Source of the DNA: JANWHQ01 sp963775275
GTDB lineage: Bacteria > Pseudomonadota > Alphaproteobacteria > Caulobacterales > Caulobacteraceae
Direction: 5' to 3'
DNA: 64,000 bases
NCBI GenBank assembly: GCA_963775275.1
Contig: CAVZII010000005.1
Coordinates: 1,736,001-1,800,000, forward strand
Of the stretch, positions 33,183 to 41,645 are shown piece after piece. The stretch's first letter is position 1; every line of letters starts with the position of its first letter. The notes beneath the pieces are model-generated. The model ran no database searches and was not told where the DNA came from. It worked only from the letters and a program-made list of their open reading frames with translations. Made by a program: the position numbers and the translations under genes.

Positions 33183-34664
33183 ATGAGATTCAAGTCCCTG
33201 GCGCTGGTCGGCGCCGTTGTCGTTGCCGCCGGCGCCTGGAGTTCGGCCTCGGGTCCGGCCGACGCCTGGCCGTTCCATTCGAAATCGGGGGCGGCGAAGC
33301 CGGCCTCCGCCGCTGCGCCGGCCGCGCCCCAGGCCGCGCCGGCCCAGGCCTCCGCGCCGCCGACGCCGAGGTCCCAGGACCTGCGCCGCCGCATCGGTCC
33401 CTTCGGCATCCCCTATCCGTTCGACCTGTCCTACATGCTGCGCGGCGGCTACGGCCCGTTCGGCCGGCCCAACCCCGAGATCAAGGGCCCGCCGCCCGGC
33501 GTCGAGCCCCTGCCGAACGACATGTTCACGTCCAAGAACTTCTACAAGGACAGGAAGCTCTGGTCCGACCCGCGCTATTACCGCTGCAATACGCCCCGCG
33601 CGATGATCGAGTGGATGTGGGAGTCCGGCAAGATCGGCAAGAACCCGCCGACCTCCGCCTCGTGGGGCGACAGCTGCGACAGCCTCTATCCGCGCGACAA
33701 GATCGTCAGCCCATATCCCTACAAGACCGCCAAGGCGCAGTACGAGGCCCTGCTCGCCAAGGCGAAGGCGCACGGCGGGCCCACGGTCTACACCAAGGCC
33801 ACGACGCCGGACTGGGACGGATTCTACACGCGCGACCCGGACGCCAGCGACATCCCCTCCGGAAGCTATGTGGAGGACCGCCGCGCCGGCGGGCCGGGCC
33901 GCGGCGAGCGCTGGATCTGGGGCGGGATCGACCAGGCGCCGACGATCCTGTCGCTCCTGACCCCGAAATATCAGACCCGCTGGGTCCAGGCGCTCTATCA
34001 CGAGACCGTCGACAACTCGAAGCAGTGGAACGCTTCGTTCTGCTATCCGGAAGGCTTCGTCCGCCTGTGGGCGGGAGCGTCCCAGGCGTCGAACTTCGAG
34101 CTGACCATGACGCCCTACAAGGTCCAGTTCCTGGGCGGCGTGGCCGACAATTTCCTGCGCGAGATCCTGATCGGGCGCCAGCACGTCCAGACGGTGCCCC
34201 AGTGGTACGGCGAGACGGTGGGCTTCTGGGACGGGGACACCCTGGTGACCTGGACCGCCGACATCCAGGGCTGGACCCAGCACACCATGTTCGAGTTCAG
34301 CTCGCAGATGGAGACGGTCGAGATCTTCAAGCCCGCCTACGACAAGAAGCATCACTTCATCGGCATCGACCACGAGGCGATCTGGTACGATCCCGAAGCC
34401 CTGGTGCAGCCGGTGCGGCTCTTCGAGCGCTACCTGCGCATCGCGCCGCCGAACGATCCCAGGGCGCGGTTCACCTTCATCGAGTGCCTGTCCAACATCA
34501 AGAACGTGAACGGCCGGCCCAAGCAGCTGACCAAGGAAGACCCGGACTACGTCGACTATTACGGCCGGCCCTGGGCCCAGAACTGGGAGACCTGGCTCGA
34601 GAAGGGCTGGGACAAGCCCGACGACGAAGAGGTGCCGCAGGACGTGCTCGACCTGTTGAAGTAG
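33183..34664 (+). CDS. Large exported protein of unknown function
   Basis: A 493-residue protein with a signal peptide (MRFKSLALVGAVVVAAGAWS), an Ala/Pro-rich linker (residues 35-65), and a folded domain rich in Trp, Tyr and Gly (WDGFYTRDPDAS, GGIDQAPTILSLLTPKYQTR, QWYGETVGFWDGDTLVTWTA, YYGRPWAQNWETWL). I do not recognise a named family, although proteins with the WYGETVGFWDGDTLV motif recur beside AHHSF-type (DUF6152) genes in this class (from memory). It is the first gene of the 33183-36404 plus-strand cluster. The ATG at 33183 has GAGGAACGCCC upstream. A periplasmic location is likely; no enzymatic motif is visible. Confidence 0.72.
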   Translation: MRFKSLALVGAVVVAAGAWSSASGPADAWPFHSKSGAAKPASAAAPAAPQAAPAQASAPPTPRSQDLRRRIGPFGIPYPFDLSYMLRGGYGPFGRPNPEIKGPPPGVEPLPNDMFTSKNFYKDRKLWSDPRYYRCNTPRAMIEWMWESGKIGKNPPTSASWGDSCDSLYPRDKIVSPYPYKTAKAQYEALLAKAKAHGGPTVYTKATTPDWDGFYTRDPDASDIPSGSYVEDRRAGGPGRGERWIWGGIDQAPTILSLLTPKYQTRWVQALYHETVDNSKQWNASFCYPEGFVRLWAGASQASNFELTMTPYKVQFLGGVADNFLREILIGRQHVQTVPQWYGETVGFWDGDTLVTWTADIQGWTQHTMFEFSSQMETVEIFKPAYDKKHHFIGIDHEAIWYDPEALVQPVRLFERYLRIAPPNDPRARFTFIECLSNIKNVNGRPKQLTKEDPDYVDYYGRPWAQNWETWLEKGWDKPDDEEVPQDVLDLLK

Positions 34665-34718
34665 AGTGGGCGGGGGCCCGGACCGAAATCGCGCTCAGCG
34701 CGCCATAGGGGAAGAGAC

Positions 34719-35198
34719 GTGAATACAGGAATGCTTACCGGCGCTCGGGCCGCCGCCATCGCAGCCGCGGCCGCCTTGGGGGCCGTGGCCGGCCCGGCCA
34801 TGGCCCACCACTCCTTCGCCATGTACGACCAGACCAAGACCCTGGTCCTGACCGGCGTGACGACGACCTTCATCGGCCAGGCCAACCACGCCGAGCTGCA
34901 CTTCTACATGATCGGGCCGGACGGCAAGCTGGAGCGGGGCAAGGACGGCAAGTTCGTCGACTACGGCGTCGAGATGATGGGCGCCGCGGCCATGGCCGAG
35001 CAGGGGATCACGGCCGCGACCTTCCCTGCCGGCACCATCTTCAGCGTCAAGGTCAACCCCATGCGCGACGGCTCGAACTTCGGATCGCGCGCCGGCGCCA
35101 CGCCGATCGCCAAGTGCCCCTGGAAGACGCCGCCCGCGCCGGGCAAGACCTGCGCCACCGTCAAGGGCGTGCAGCTGCTCGGCGGCGCTGCGTTCTAA
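34719..35198 (+). CDS. DUF6152-type exported protein
   Basis: A 159-residue periplasmic protein whose mature part starts at the family-typical AHHSFAMYDQTKTL. It continues VLTGVTTTFIGQANHAELHF, and cysteines in CPWKTPPAPGKTC could form a disulfide. I recognise the AHHSF protein group (DUF6152); the function is unknown. The signal peptide is AAAIAAAAALGAVAGPAMA. The start is GTG at 34719, with an in-frame ATG at 34731 as an alternative. It is downstream of the large exported protein and 51 bp upstream of the first DUF6644-like gene. Confidence 0.82.
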   Translation: MNTGMLTGARAAAIAAAAALGAVAGPAMAHHSFAMYDQTKTLVLTGVTTTFIGQANHAELHFYMIGPDGKLERGKDGKFVDYGVEMMGAAAMAEQGITAATFPAGTIFSVKVNPMRDGSNFGSRAGATPIAKCPWKTPPAPGKTCATVKGVQLLGGAAF

Positions 35199-35237
35199 GT
35201 CGCTCGCCCCGGCTCAGGCTTTCACGAAACCTGCGAC

Positions 35238-35243
35238 AGGAGG
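35238..35243 (+). promoter_or_regulatory. Ribosome-binding site that sets the GTG start at 35250
   Basis: AGGAGG at 35238-35243 lies six bases before the GTG at 35250. No ATG lies in this frame nearby, so this strong Shine-Dalgarno sequence is the main argument for the GTG start. Confidence 0.8.
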
Positions 35244-35249
35244 CCCCCG

Positions 35250-35771
35250 GTGAAGGGTCTGGTGGACTGGATCGCCGCCACGCCGCTCAGCGTGCTGTTC
35301 CAGCAGCAGGAGGCGTGGCTCATCCCGACCGTCCAGTCGATCCACATCGCCGGGATCGGGGTGGTGCTGGCCTGCGTGCTGGTGATGACCCTGCGCATCC
35401 TGGGCTATGCGGCGACGGACCTGACCGTGCTCCAGACCCAGCGGCGCTTCGGCCCCTGGCTGATCGGGGCGCTGTGGGTGCTGTTGGGGACCGGGATCCT
35501 GATGATCATCGCCGAGCCCGAGCGGGAGCTGATCACCTTCTCCTTCTGGGCCAAGATGACGCTGGTGGCGATCGGGACGGCGATCGCCCTGCTGTTCCAG
35601 CGGTCGGTCAGGGCCCGCGGCGAGGGCTGGGAGCTGTCGCTTCAGGGCCGCGCCCCAGTCAAGGCCATCGCCGTGGCGACGCTCCTGATCTGGCTCGTCA
35701 TCGTCGTCCTGGGACGCCTGATCGCCTACGACCACGTGTGGGGCGTCCTGTCGCCCGCGACCAAGGCCTGA
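35250..35771 (+). CDS. DUF6644-like integral membrane protein, copy 1
   Basis: A 173-residue four-helix membrane protein. The first helix region contains PTVQSIHIAGIGVVLACVLV followed by MTLRILGYA. The third and fourth are WLIGALWVLLGTGILMII and VATLLIWLVIVVLGRLIAY. A histidine at the start of helix 1 and the RILG motif match the second protein of the cluster and could be heme or quinone ligands (inference). I place it with DUF6644 from memory. The start is GTG at 35250, fixed by AGGAGG upstream. The next gene is a divergent paralogue 39 bp downstream. Confidence 0.75.
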   Translation: MKGLVDWIAATPLSVLFQQQEAWLIPTVQSIHIAGIGVVLACVLVMTLRILGYAATDLTVLQTQRRFGPWLIGALWVLLGTGILMIIAEPERELITFSFWAKMTLVAIGTAIALLFQRSVRARGEGWELSLQGRAPVKAIAVATLLIWLVIVVLGRLIAYDHVWGVLSPATKA

Positions 35772-35810
35772 GGCGCGCATGAGCCGGACATATCCCGAGG
35801 AGGCGACCGG

Positions 35811-36404
35811 ATGAGCGTCACCCCCCTGCTCGATGCGCTGCAGCACTCCGGGCTCGCGTCCTACATCCGCAACTCCTTCCTGGCCTTCCCCCTGCTCGAG
35901 GCGACCCACGTCATCGCCCTGACCCTGGTGTTCGGCACGATCATGATCGTCGACCTCAGGATCCTGGGCGTGGCCTCGACCAACCGGCTCTACACCCGCG
36001 TCTCGGACGACATGCTGAAGTGGACGTGGGGATTCTTCGGCCTCGCCGTCCTGACCGGCTCGCTGATGTTCATCACCAACGCGCGGATCTATTTCGACAA
36101 CGGCTTCTTCCGCGCCAAGTTCGCCCTGATGGCGCTGGCGGGCCTGAACATGCTGGCCTTCCAGCTGACCACCGGCCGCCACCCGGCGGCCTGGGACTCC
36201 GGGCAGGCCGCGCCCCGGCTCGGCAAGGCGGCCGCGGTCCTGTCGCTGGTGCTCTGGGTGCTGGTGATCGGCATGGGCCGGGCGGTGGGCTTCTCCACCA
36301 CCCGCCAGCAGGCCAAGGAGATCGCGCCGCCGGCCAATGTCGATTTCAGCTCGTTCCTGGACAGCGGCCCATCAGACGCTCCCCCGGCGAGCAGCGGGAA
36401 CTGA
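35811..36404 (+). CDS. DUF6644-like integral membrane protein, copy 2
   Basis: A 197-residue membrane protein related in plan to its upstream neighbour: FLLEATHVIA-like segment PLLEATHVIALTLVFGTIMI, then VDLRILGVAS, then WGFFGLAVLTGSLMFITNA, FFRAKFALMALAGLNMLAF and LSLVLWVLVIGMGRAVGF. Conserved His and Arg (DLRILG) in the same places as copy 1 suggest a duplicated family whose two members may form a heterodimer. A Pro/Ala/Ser-rich tail (SSFLDSGPSDAPPASSG) follows. Its stop is 3 bp from the convergent cytochrome lipoprotein gene. Confidence 0.75.
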   Translation: MSVTPLLDALQHSGLASYIRNSFLAFPLLEATHVIALTLVFGTIMIVDLRILGVASTNRLYTRVSDDMLKWTWGFFGLAVLTGSLMFITNARIYFDNGFFRAKFALMALAGLNMLAFQLTTGRHPAAWDSGQAAPRLGKAAAVLSLVLWVLVIGMGRAVGFSTTRQQAKEIAPPANVDFSSFLDSGPSDAPPASSGN

Positions 36405-36407
36405 GCG

Positions 36408-36989
36408 TCAGTCCTTGATCCCGTCCTCGCGCGCCGCCTCCCAGGCGCGTTTGTCGTTCGGGTAGAAGTAGTGCAGGTGGCAGCTCTCGCAGGCCTTGTC
36501 GACGCCGTCGAGCGCCCTCTGCAGCGCGCGCGGGTCGCGCACGGCCACCGCCTGGGCCGCCACGTCGGCCGCCGACTTCAGCCGCAGCGCCCGGCGGTCG
36601 AAGTCGTCGCGGTGCGACTGGATCGCCTGCTGGATCCAGGCCGGGTCGCTCTCGATCCCGGGGTGCTCGGACTTGGAGCCCGGCGGCGCGGCCTTCAGGC
36701 CCTTGGCGGTCAGGATCTCGGGCGCGTCCTGCAGCACCTTGAGCTGGTCGGCCACCTCCCGCCACTGGGCGTCCGTCTCGGGCGCCTTCAAATGCTGGCC
36801 CTTGGCGTCGGCGATGTCCTGGACCGACTGGAAGAGGAAGTTCCCGGCGGGATTCACCTCGCCTTCCATGAACTGCTGGATCGTGGTGCGCGGCGGCGGA
36901 GCCGACGGCTTGGAGCAGCTTGCGGCCGCAATCACAGCCAGCAGAGCGGCTGGCAGGAGGCATGATCTGATCGCCGGCGCCGAGGTCAT
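36408..36989 (-). CDS. c-type cytochrome lipoprotein (cytochrome c'-like)
   Basis: A 193-residue lipoprotein: signal peptide ending LAVIAAASC (lipobox; the lipidated Cys is about residue 25). The mature helical domain has the heme-binding motif CESCHLHYFYPNDK close to the C-terminus, a position typical of the four-helix-bundle cytochrome c' family. The ligand opposite the CxxCH histidine is not evident. It is convergent with the DUF6644-like gene (3 bp between stops), so a functional link is likely but not proved. I chose the ATG at 36989 because the signal peptide begins there. Confidence 0.88.
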   Translation of the reverse strand: MTSAPAIRSCLLPAALLAVIAAASCSKPSAPPPRTTIQQFMEGEVNPAGNFLFQSVQDIADAKGQHLKAPETDAQWREVADQLKVLQDAPEILTAKGLKAAPPGSKSEHPGIESDPAWIQQAIQSHRDDFDRRALRLKSAADVAAQAVAVRDPRALQRALDGVDKACESCHLHYFYPNDKRAWEAAREDGIKD

Positions 36990-37080
36990 CCAGCTCCTCC
37001 CTCCAGACGGCCCGACTGCGCGGGCCTCGATCCGAACCTTAGCACAGCCATGGACCGGCAAGGCCAACGCCGCGAAGACC

Positions 37081-37542
37081 CTATGACTCGGGATAGGCCG
37101 AGCCGTCCTTGTGCACGAACCGGCCGTCTGCGTTGGCGCTCATCATGTCGATGTCCGAGCAGGTCGTGAGGTCGTCCGGCGAGCGCGAGCCGACTTCGAG
37201 ATAGACCGCCATGGCGCCCGACCTGTTGATCAGGTGATGGCCGTCGCCGGAGCCCTTGGGGAAGGCCGCGCAATCGCCGGCGCGCAGCACCGTCTCGCCG
37301 CCGTCCTCGACCAGCGTCAGCTCGCCTTCGAGCACATAGACGAACTCGTCCTCGTGCGAGTGCCAGTGGCGCTGGCTCGACCAGCCCTCCGGCGGCAGGC
37401 GCATGAGGTTGACGCCGAAGTCCGTGAGCCCGCCGGCGTTCCCCAGCCGCCGTCGCACGCGCTCGGCGCAGGGGGCGTCGAAGGGCGGCGGATAGCCCGA
37501 GCCCTTGCGTTCAGGCGCGGCGGCGATGTCGATCTTGGGCAT
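37081..37542 (-). CDS. Cupin-domain protein
   Basis: A 153-residue single-cupin protein. The first cupin motif is HWHSHEDEFVYVLEGELTLV with His, His and Glu metal ligands. The second is AAFPKGSGDGHHLINRSG with the fourth ligand. The flanking regions do not identify a specific enzyme, so this could be an isomerase, a dioxygenase or a binding protein. It stands alone, with tRNA-Thr upstream on the same strand. The last codons (GSAYPES) match the usual C-terminus of this small cupin group. Confidence 0.85.
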   Translation of the reverse strand: MPKIDIAAAPERKGSGYPPPFDAPCAERVRRRLGNAGGLTDFGVNLMRLPPEGWSSQRHWHSHEDEFVYVLEGELTLVEDGGETVLRAGDCAAFPKGSGDGHHLINRSGAMAVYLEVGSRSPDDLTTCSDIDMMSANADGRFVHKDGSAYPES

Positions 37543-37607
37543 GGCGGTCTCCCCGGCGATCCAAGGCGGCCCCGCAGGGCGCGGAACGATGGTCAGGAGA
37601 AGGGCCG

Positions 37608-37683
37608 TGGTGCCGCCTGGGTGACTCGAACACCCGACCTACGCATTACGAATGCGCCGCTCTACCGGCTGAGCTAAGGCGGC
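37608..37683 (-). tRNA. tRNA-Thr (anticodon CGT)
   Basis: A 76-base tRNA with encoded CCA. The acceptor arms GCCGCCT and AGGCGGC pair fully. The D-arm contains TTAGCTCAGCCGGTAGAGC. The anticodon stem-loop GCATTCGTAATGC gives the anticodon CGT (Thr, ACG). The T-arm is GGGTGTTCGAGTCACCC. All arms fold without mismatches in this reading. Confidence 0.95.
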
Positions 37684-37751
37684 CCCTGGCTCGGAGCGGG
37701 GTGTTTAGAACGATTTCCCGCCGAATTGAAGCCGCGCGGCGCCCGAGCGGA

Positions 37752-37979
37752 TCAGGCCGCGAGCGCGCTCAGGCGCTCGGGGTCGGCGCGCCAGCTGCGC
37801 CAGCTCTCCACGAGGGCGAGCAGGACCGCGAACGCCACGGTGGCGCCCCAGAGCGCGACCGACAGGGGCGGCGGGATAAGCAAGCTCGTCGCGAGCCCAA
37901 TGAGCCCGCTCCAGAACAGGATGCGCCCCAGCGCCCGGTGCGCCTTGTCCCAGGCGAGCCGGCTGTCCAGCGTCCCGGC
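37752..37979 (-). pseudogene. Truncated SdpI-family membrane protein remnant
   Basis: A 75-residue open stretch without a start codon reads as the C-terminal half of an SdpI-type immunity/membrane protein: LDSRLAWDKAHRALGRILFW, then SGLIGLATSLLIPPPLSVAL, then FAVLLALVESWRSWRAD. An in-frame TGA (37980-37982) bounds it upstream, and the N-terminal half is missing. The next 120 bp up to the radical SAM start contain a short direct repeat (GCCTCGAACCGG, twice) but no SdpI sequence. It looks like a decayed gene. Assembly loss is less likely but possible. Confidence 0.6.
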
Positions 37980-38098
37980 TCACAGCCGGTTCGAGGCCGC
38001 CTCCGGTTCGAGGCCTGATCGCCCCGAAGACGCAGGAAGGCAGAGGGCGCGGGCCGATTCGTCTTGACGGCGGGCGTCGCGCGACCCCCACTCCCCCC

Positions 38099-39626
38099 AT
38101 GCCGTCGATCTATCTGATCAACCCCGCGCCCTCGATCCCCGGCTTCTACACCGCCGAGGCCTTCCGCGACGGCGCCCGCGGCTGGGCCCGCGTGGCCGAT
38201 CTCGCCATCGCCACGGTCGCGGCGATGATCCCGGATCACTGGCAGGTGCGACTGACCGACGAGTTGATCGACCCCGCCGACCTGGACGCGCCGGAGGGCT
38301 TCATCGGCATCACCGGCAAGTCCTCGCAGCGGGACCGGATGATCGAGCTTGCCGCTCACTACCGCGCGCGCGGCAAGACCGTGATCATCGGCGGGCCTTA
38401 CGCGACCCTCAACGTCGACGATATGACCCCTCATGCGGACGTGCTCGTCGCCGGCGAGATCGAGGAGATCGCGCCGCAGATCTTCGCAGATCTGGAGTCC
38501 GGATCCTTCCAGCCGCGCTATGACGGCGGCAAGGCCGACATCCGCCGCTCGCCGGTCCCGCGCTGGGACCTGTATCCGATCGAGCGCGCCATGACCGGCG
38601 CCCTGCAGACCACGCGCGGATGCCCGTTCTCGTGCGAATTCTGCGATGTCATCCAGTACCAGGGCCGCAAGCAGCGGCATAAGGACCTGCCTCAGATCAT
38701 CGCCGAGCTCGACGCGCTCTACGAGGCCGGCTTCCGCAACGTCTTCCTGGTGGACGACAATTTCACGGTGCACCGCCGATTCGCCCGCGAGGTGCTGACG
38801 GCCATCGCCGGGTGGAACGCCGCCAAGCCGGAGCCCTTCTATTTCTCGACCCAGGCGTCCCTCGACATCGCCCGCGACGAGGAGCTCCTCGACCTCTGCT
38901 ACGCCGCGGGCCTGCACATCCTGTTCGTCGGCGTTGAGACGATCAACGAGGAGAGTTCTGAAGGAAACCGGCAAGAAGCAGAACCTCCTGATGCCCATGC
39001 TCGAGGCGCTCGACCGGATCGTCTCACATGGCATCGGGCTGCGGGCGGGCATCGTGGTCGGGTTCGACCACGACGACGCCGGCATCTTCTCGACCCTGCT
39101 GGAATTCTTCGACGCCGCGCCTTTGCCCACCCTGTCGATCAGCGTGCTCAACGCCCCGGCGCAGACGGACCTCTATCACCGCCTCGAAGCCGAAGGCCGG
39201 CTGCGCGGGAGCTCGGTCGGAACCGGCGCGGGCAAATTGTTCGACACCAACATCGTTCCGGCCGGGATGAGCCGCGCCGAACTGCTCGAGGGCGCCCTGT
39301 GGCTGTCCCAGCAGGCGTTCTCGCCGGCCCGGTTCAAGGAACGGATGCTCCGGTTCATCGACCGGTTCCCTGCGGACCTGCCGGCCGCCAGGCGCGGCGC
39401 GGCCGAACCGGGCCGTTACGGCTACCGACTGTTCTCGGTGCTCAAGCGGGAGTTGAGAGGCGATCCGGAGGTCTCCGCAATGACCCAGGATATCCTCAGG
39501 GCCGGCATGGCCAAGCCCGCGGTCCTCCCGGCGATCATGGACGCCCTGGCCCTCTACGCCCAGACGCTCCACGTGATGAACCGCGAGACCGAGGGCGCGA
39601 CGGAGGTGACCGAGGCGGCCGCCTAG
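38099..39626 (+). CDS. B12-binding radical SAM enzyme with DUF4070-type C-terminus (one-base frameshift)
   Basis: An enzyme of about 508 residues. The N-terminal cobalamin-binding-type domain includes FIGITGKSSQRDRMIELAAH and VIIGGPYATL. The radical SAM core has the cluster motif TTRGCPFSCEFCDVIQYQG (CxxxCxxC) near residue 180. The C-terminal region resembles DUF4070 (RAGIVVGFDHDDAGIFSTL). The frame breaks after TINEESS. Deleting one T at 38956/38957 (GAGTTC to GAGTC) restores LKETGKKQNLLMPMLEAL and runs to the stop at 39626. Members of this class do methylations or rearrangements on unreactive carbons. It ends in a strong terminator and converges on the acyl-AMP ligase operon. Confidence 0.82.
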
Positions 39627-39659
39627 AGCGGCGCTCCGATCAAGTCGGAGCGCCGCTCT
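39625..39659. terminator. Perfect 15-bp bidirectional terminator hairpin
   Basis: AGAGCGGCGCTCCGA (39625-39639) pairs perfectly with TCGGAGCGCCGCTCT (39645-39659) around a TCAAG loop. It starts inside the stop codon of the radical SAM gene and lies between two convergent units, so it fits a bidirectional terminator. The run after it is not T-rich. Confidence 0.75.
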
Positions 39660-39678
39660 AGAAGTCTTGATTTGTCGT

Positions 39679-39718
39679 GTTTTCCAGCGGCGAACCGGTG
39701 TGCACATCGCTGGAAAAC
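39679..39718. repeat. GTTTTCCAGC inverted repeat
   Basis: GTTTTCCAGC (39679-39688) is exactly complementary to GCTGGAAAAC (39709-39718), with a GGCGAACCGGTGTGCACATC loop. It follows the terminator directly and precedes the stop of the acyl-AMP ligase. The GAACCGGT-containing loop resembles a widespread alphaproteobacterial palindromic element (from memory). Confidence 0.7.
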
Positions 39719-39720
39719 GC

Positions 39721-41400
39721 TTAGGTCGATCGGGTCGCCCAGCGGCCCAGAAGGCGGCTCTCGCCGGTCCGGATCGTCGGCTTCAACGTTTCCGCCAGAT
39801 AGAGCTCGCGGCAGGCGCTCCGCCGCACCTTGCCGCTGGTGGTCAAGGGGATCGCGCGACGGCGGACCAGAAGCAGGTCGTGCAGCCGCACGCCGAACCC
39901 CTGGGCGACGGCCCGAACAGCGGCCTCCACCATTGGCGCGCCCGCGTCGGCGCCCGTGCCGCGCTCGACTTCCTGGACAGCGACAACCCCGCCGTCGTCA
40001 AGCTGGAAGACCGCCCCGACGCCCGCGAACCCGGCGTGGCTGGCGCCGACCGCCTGCTCGATGTCCGCGGGGTGCAGGTTCTCGCCCCGATGGATGATCA
40101 CGTCCTTCAGCCGGCCCGTCACGAAGAGCTCGCCATCGGACAGGAACCCGAGGTCGCCGGTCCTGAGATACGCCAGCCTGGATCCCTCGAGCCGTGCGCC
40201 GAAGGCCGCGGCGGTCTCCTCGGGGCGACGCCAGTAGCCATCGGCGAGGCTGGGCCCCGCCGCCCATATCTCGCCCTCCTCGCCCTCGGCGCAGCGCAGG
40301 CAGGTCACCGGATCGACGATCTGGACACTCACTCCGGGAACCGGGGCCCCGCAGCCGACGATCGGCGGCGCGTCCGGCGTCCGCGCGGCCCGGGTCCGGA
40401 CCCCGCCGCGCGGGCCGCCCGAGATCACCAGCGTCGCCTCGGCCAGCCCGTAGCCGGGGCGCAGAGCCTCGGCGCGGAAGCCGAGCGGCGCGAACGCCTC
40501 GGCGAACCGCAGCATCGTCGCCGCCCGGACCGGCTCGGCGCCGCAGAAGGCGCTGTCCCAGGACGACAGGTCCACGCCGGTCAGGTCCATCCGCTCGGCG
40601 CGCCGGGCGCAGAGCTCGAAGGCGAAGTTGGGCGCGCCGCTGTAGGTCGCCCGATGGCGGCTGATCGCCTTCAGCCACCGCTCGGGCTTCTGCATGAAGG
40701 TCAGGGCCGGGGCCAGCACGCAGGGGCGTCCGGCATAGGCGGCGACGAGGAAGGCGCCGATCAGGCCCATGTCGTGGAACAGGGGCAGCCAGCTGAACAC
40801 CACGGCCTGGTCGTGCAGCCACAGGCCGTGACGGATCATCTCGAGGTTCGCGGCCAGCGCCCCGTGGCTGACCAGGACGCCTCTCGGCGCGGATTGCGAT
40901 CCGGACGTGTACTGCAGCAACGCCGGATCCCCGGCGGAACGAAGGATCGGCGCCTCGAGCCCCTCGCCGGCCGCCCCGCCTTCCAGCTCGTCGAGCATGA
41001 TCCAGGGGACCTGCGCGAGCTCCGCCTTCAGGGCGGCTTCCGCCGAGGTTGCGAGGATCGCCTCGACCCCGGCGTCCTGGGCGACCGCCTTCAGGCGCCG
41101 CCATCCTTCGCCGCGCCCGTGCGCCGGCGCGGGGGTCGCGATCGCCCCGGCGTAGAGGCAGGCCCAGAAGCCGACCGCGAAGGTCACGCCGGGCGACTGC
41201 ATCACGAGAACCGGCCGGCCTTGCATCCCGCGCCGGACCAGTGTCGCGGCGAGGCGAAGGGCTCGGGCGTGGAGGTCGCCGAAACTGATCTCGTCCGTCT
41301 CGGTCTCGCCGTCGCCCATGACCGTCAAGGCCGTCACGGCCGGGTCGCGCCGGGCATGCCGCTCGAACGCCCCTGCCAGCCCGTTGGGCGCCTGGCTCAA
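39721..41400 (-). CDS. Fatty-acyl-AMP ligase (FAAL-type adenylating enzyme)
   Basis: Activates a fatty acid as acyl-AMP and transfers it to an acyl carrier protein. The 559-residue protein shows the adenylation motifs: LLQYTSGSQSAPRGV (A3), the FAAL hallmark WLPLFHDMGLIGAF, PGYGLAEATLVIS (A5), YLRTGDLGFLSDGELFVTGR (A7/A8), then KDVIIHRGENLHPADIE and the A10-like SGKVRR. I infer a TTG start at 41400 overlapping the ACP stop. It is the last gene of a five-gene operon with two ACPs and two hydrolases. There is no PKS or NRPS module nearby. Probable substrate: a medium or long acyl chain (inference). Confidence 0.88.
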   Translation of the reverse strand: MSQAPNGLAGAFERHARRDPAVTALTVMGDGETETDEISFGDLHARALRLAATLVRRGMQGRPVLVMQSPGVTFAVGFWACLYAGAIATPAPAHGRGEGWRRLKAVAQDAGVEAILATSAEAALKAELAQVPWIMLDELEGGAAGEGLEAPILRSAGDPALLQYTSGSQSAPRGVLVSHGALAANLEMIRHGLWLHDQAVVFSWLPLFHDMGLIGAFLVAAYAGRPCVLAPALTFMQKPERWLKAISRHRATYSGAPNFAFELCARRAERMDLTGVDLSSWDSAFCGAEPVRAATMLRFAEAFAPLGFRAEALRPGYGLAEATLVISGGPRGGVRTRAARTPDAPPIVGCGAPVPGVSVQIVDPVTCLRCAEGEEGEIWAAGPSLADGYWRRPEETAAAFGARLEGSRLAYLRTGDLGFLSDGELFVTGRLKDVIIHRGENLHPADIEQAVGASHAGFAGVGAVFQLDDGGVVAVQEVERGTGADAGAPMVEAAVRAVAQGFGVRLHDLLLVRRRAIPLTTSGKVRRSACRELYLAETLKPTIRTGESRLLGRWATRST

Positions 41401-41645
41401 GCCGCGGGCCCCTCGGCGGCGGCGGCCAGCCGACGGTCGATCCAGGCCGCCACCGCGCGGGCGTCGCTGTGTTCCTCGAACTGGTCGCTCGGCAGCTCGA
41501 TCGCAAACCTCAGCTCCAGCTCCACGGCGATCTGGAGCGTCTGCATGGAGTCCCCGCCCAGACTGTAGACGTCCTTGTCCACGTCCGCACAGGGACGGCC
41601 CAACACCTGCGCGTACACCGACTGCACGATGTCGAGCGTGGTCAT
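41397..41645 (-). CDS. Acyl carrier protein, copy 1 (adjacent to FAAL)
   Basis: An 82-residue carrier protein of four-helix type. The phosphopantetheine attachment Ser lies in GGDSMQTLQIAVELE near residue 32. The start is MTTLDIVQSVYAQVLGRP, and the C-terminal helix is AVAAWIDRRLA. It ends in TGA overlapping the TTG of the ligase gene and begins in ATGA with the upstream hydrolase gene, so three genes are translationally coupled. It is presumed to receive the acyl-AMP product of the FAAL. It is 60-70 percent alike by eye to ACP copy 2 at 43003. Confidence 0.9.
   Translation of the reverse strand: MTTLDIVQSVYAQVLGRPCADVDKDVYSLGGDSMQTLQIAVELELRFAIELPSDQFEEHSDARAVAAWIDRRLAAAAEGPAA

Noticed and set aside
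39625..39720. A small RNA gene between the radical SAM gene and FAAL
   Set aside because: The region is fully explained by a terminator hairpin plus a palindromic element. I see no promoter for an RNA.
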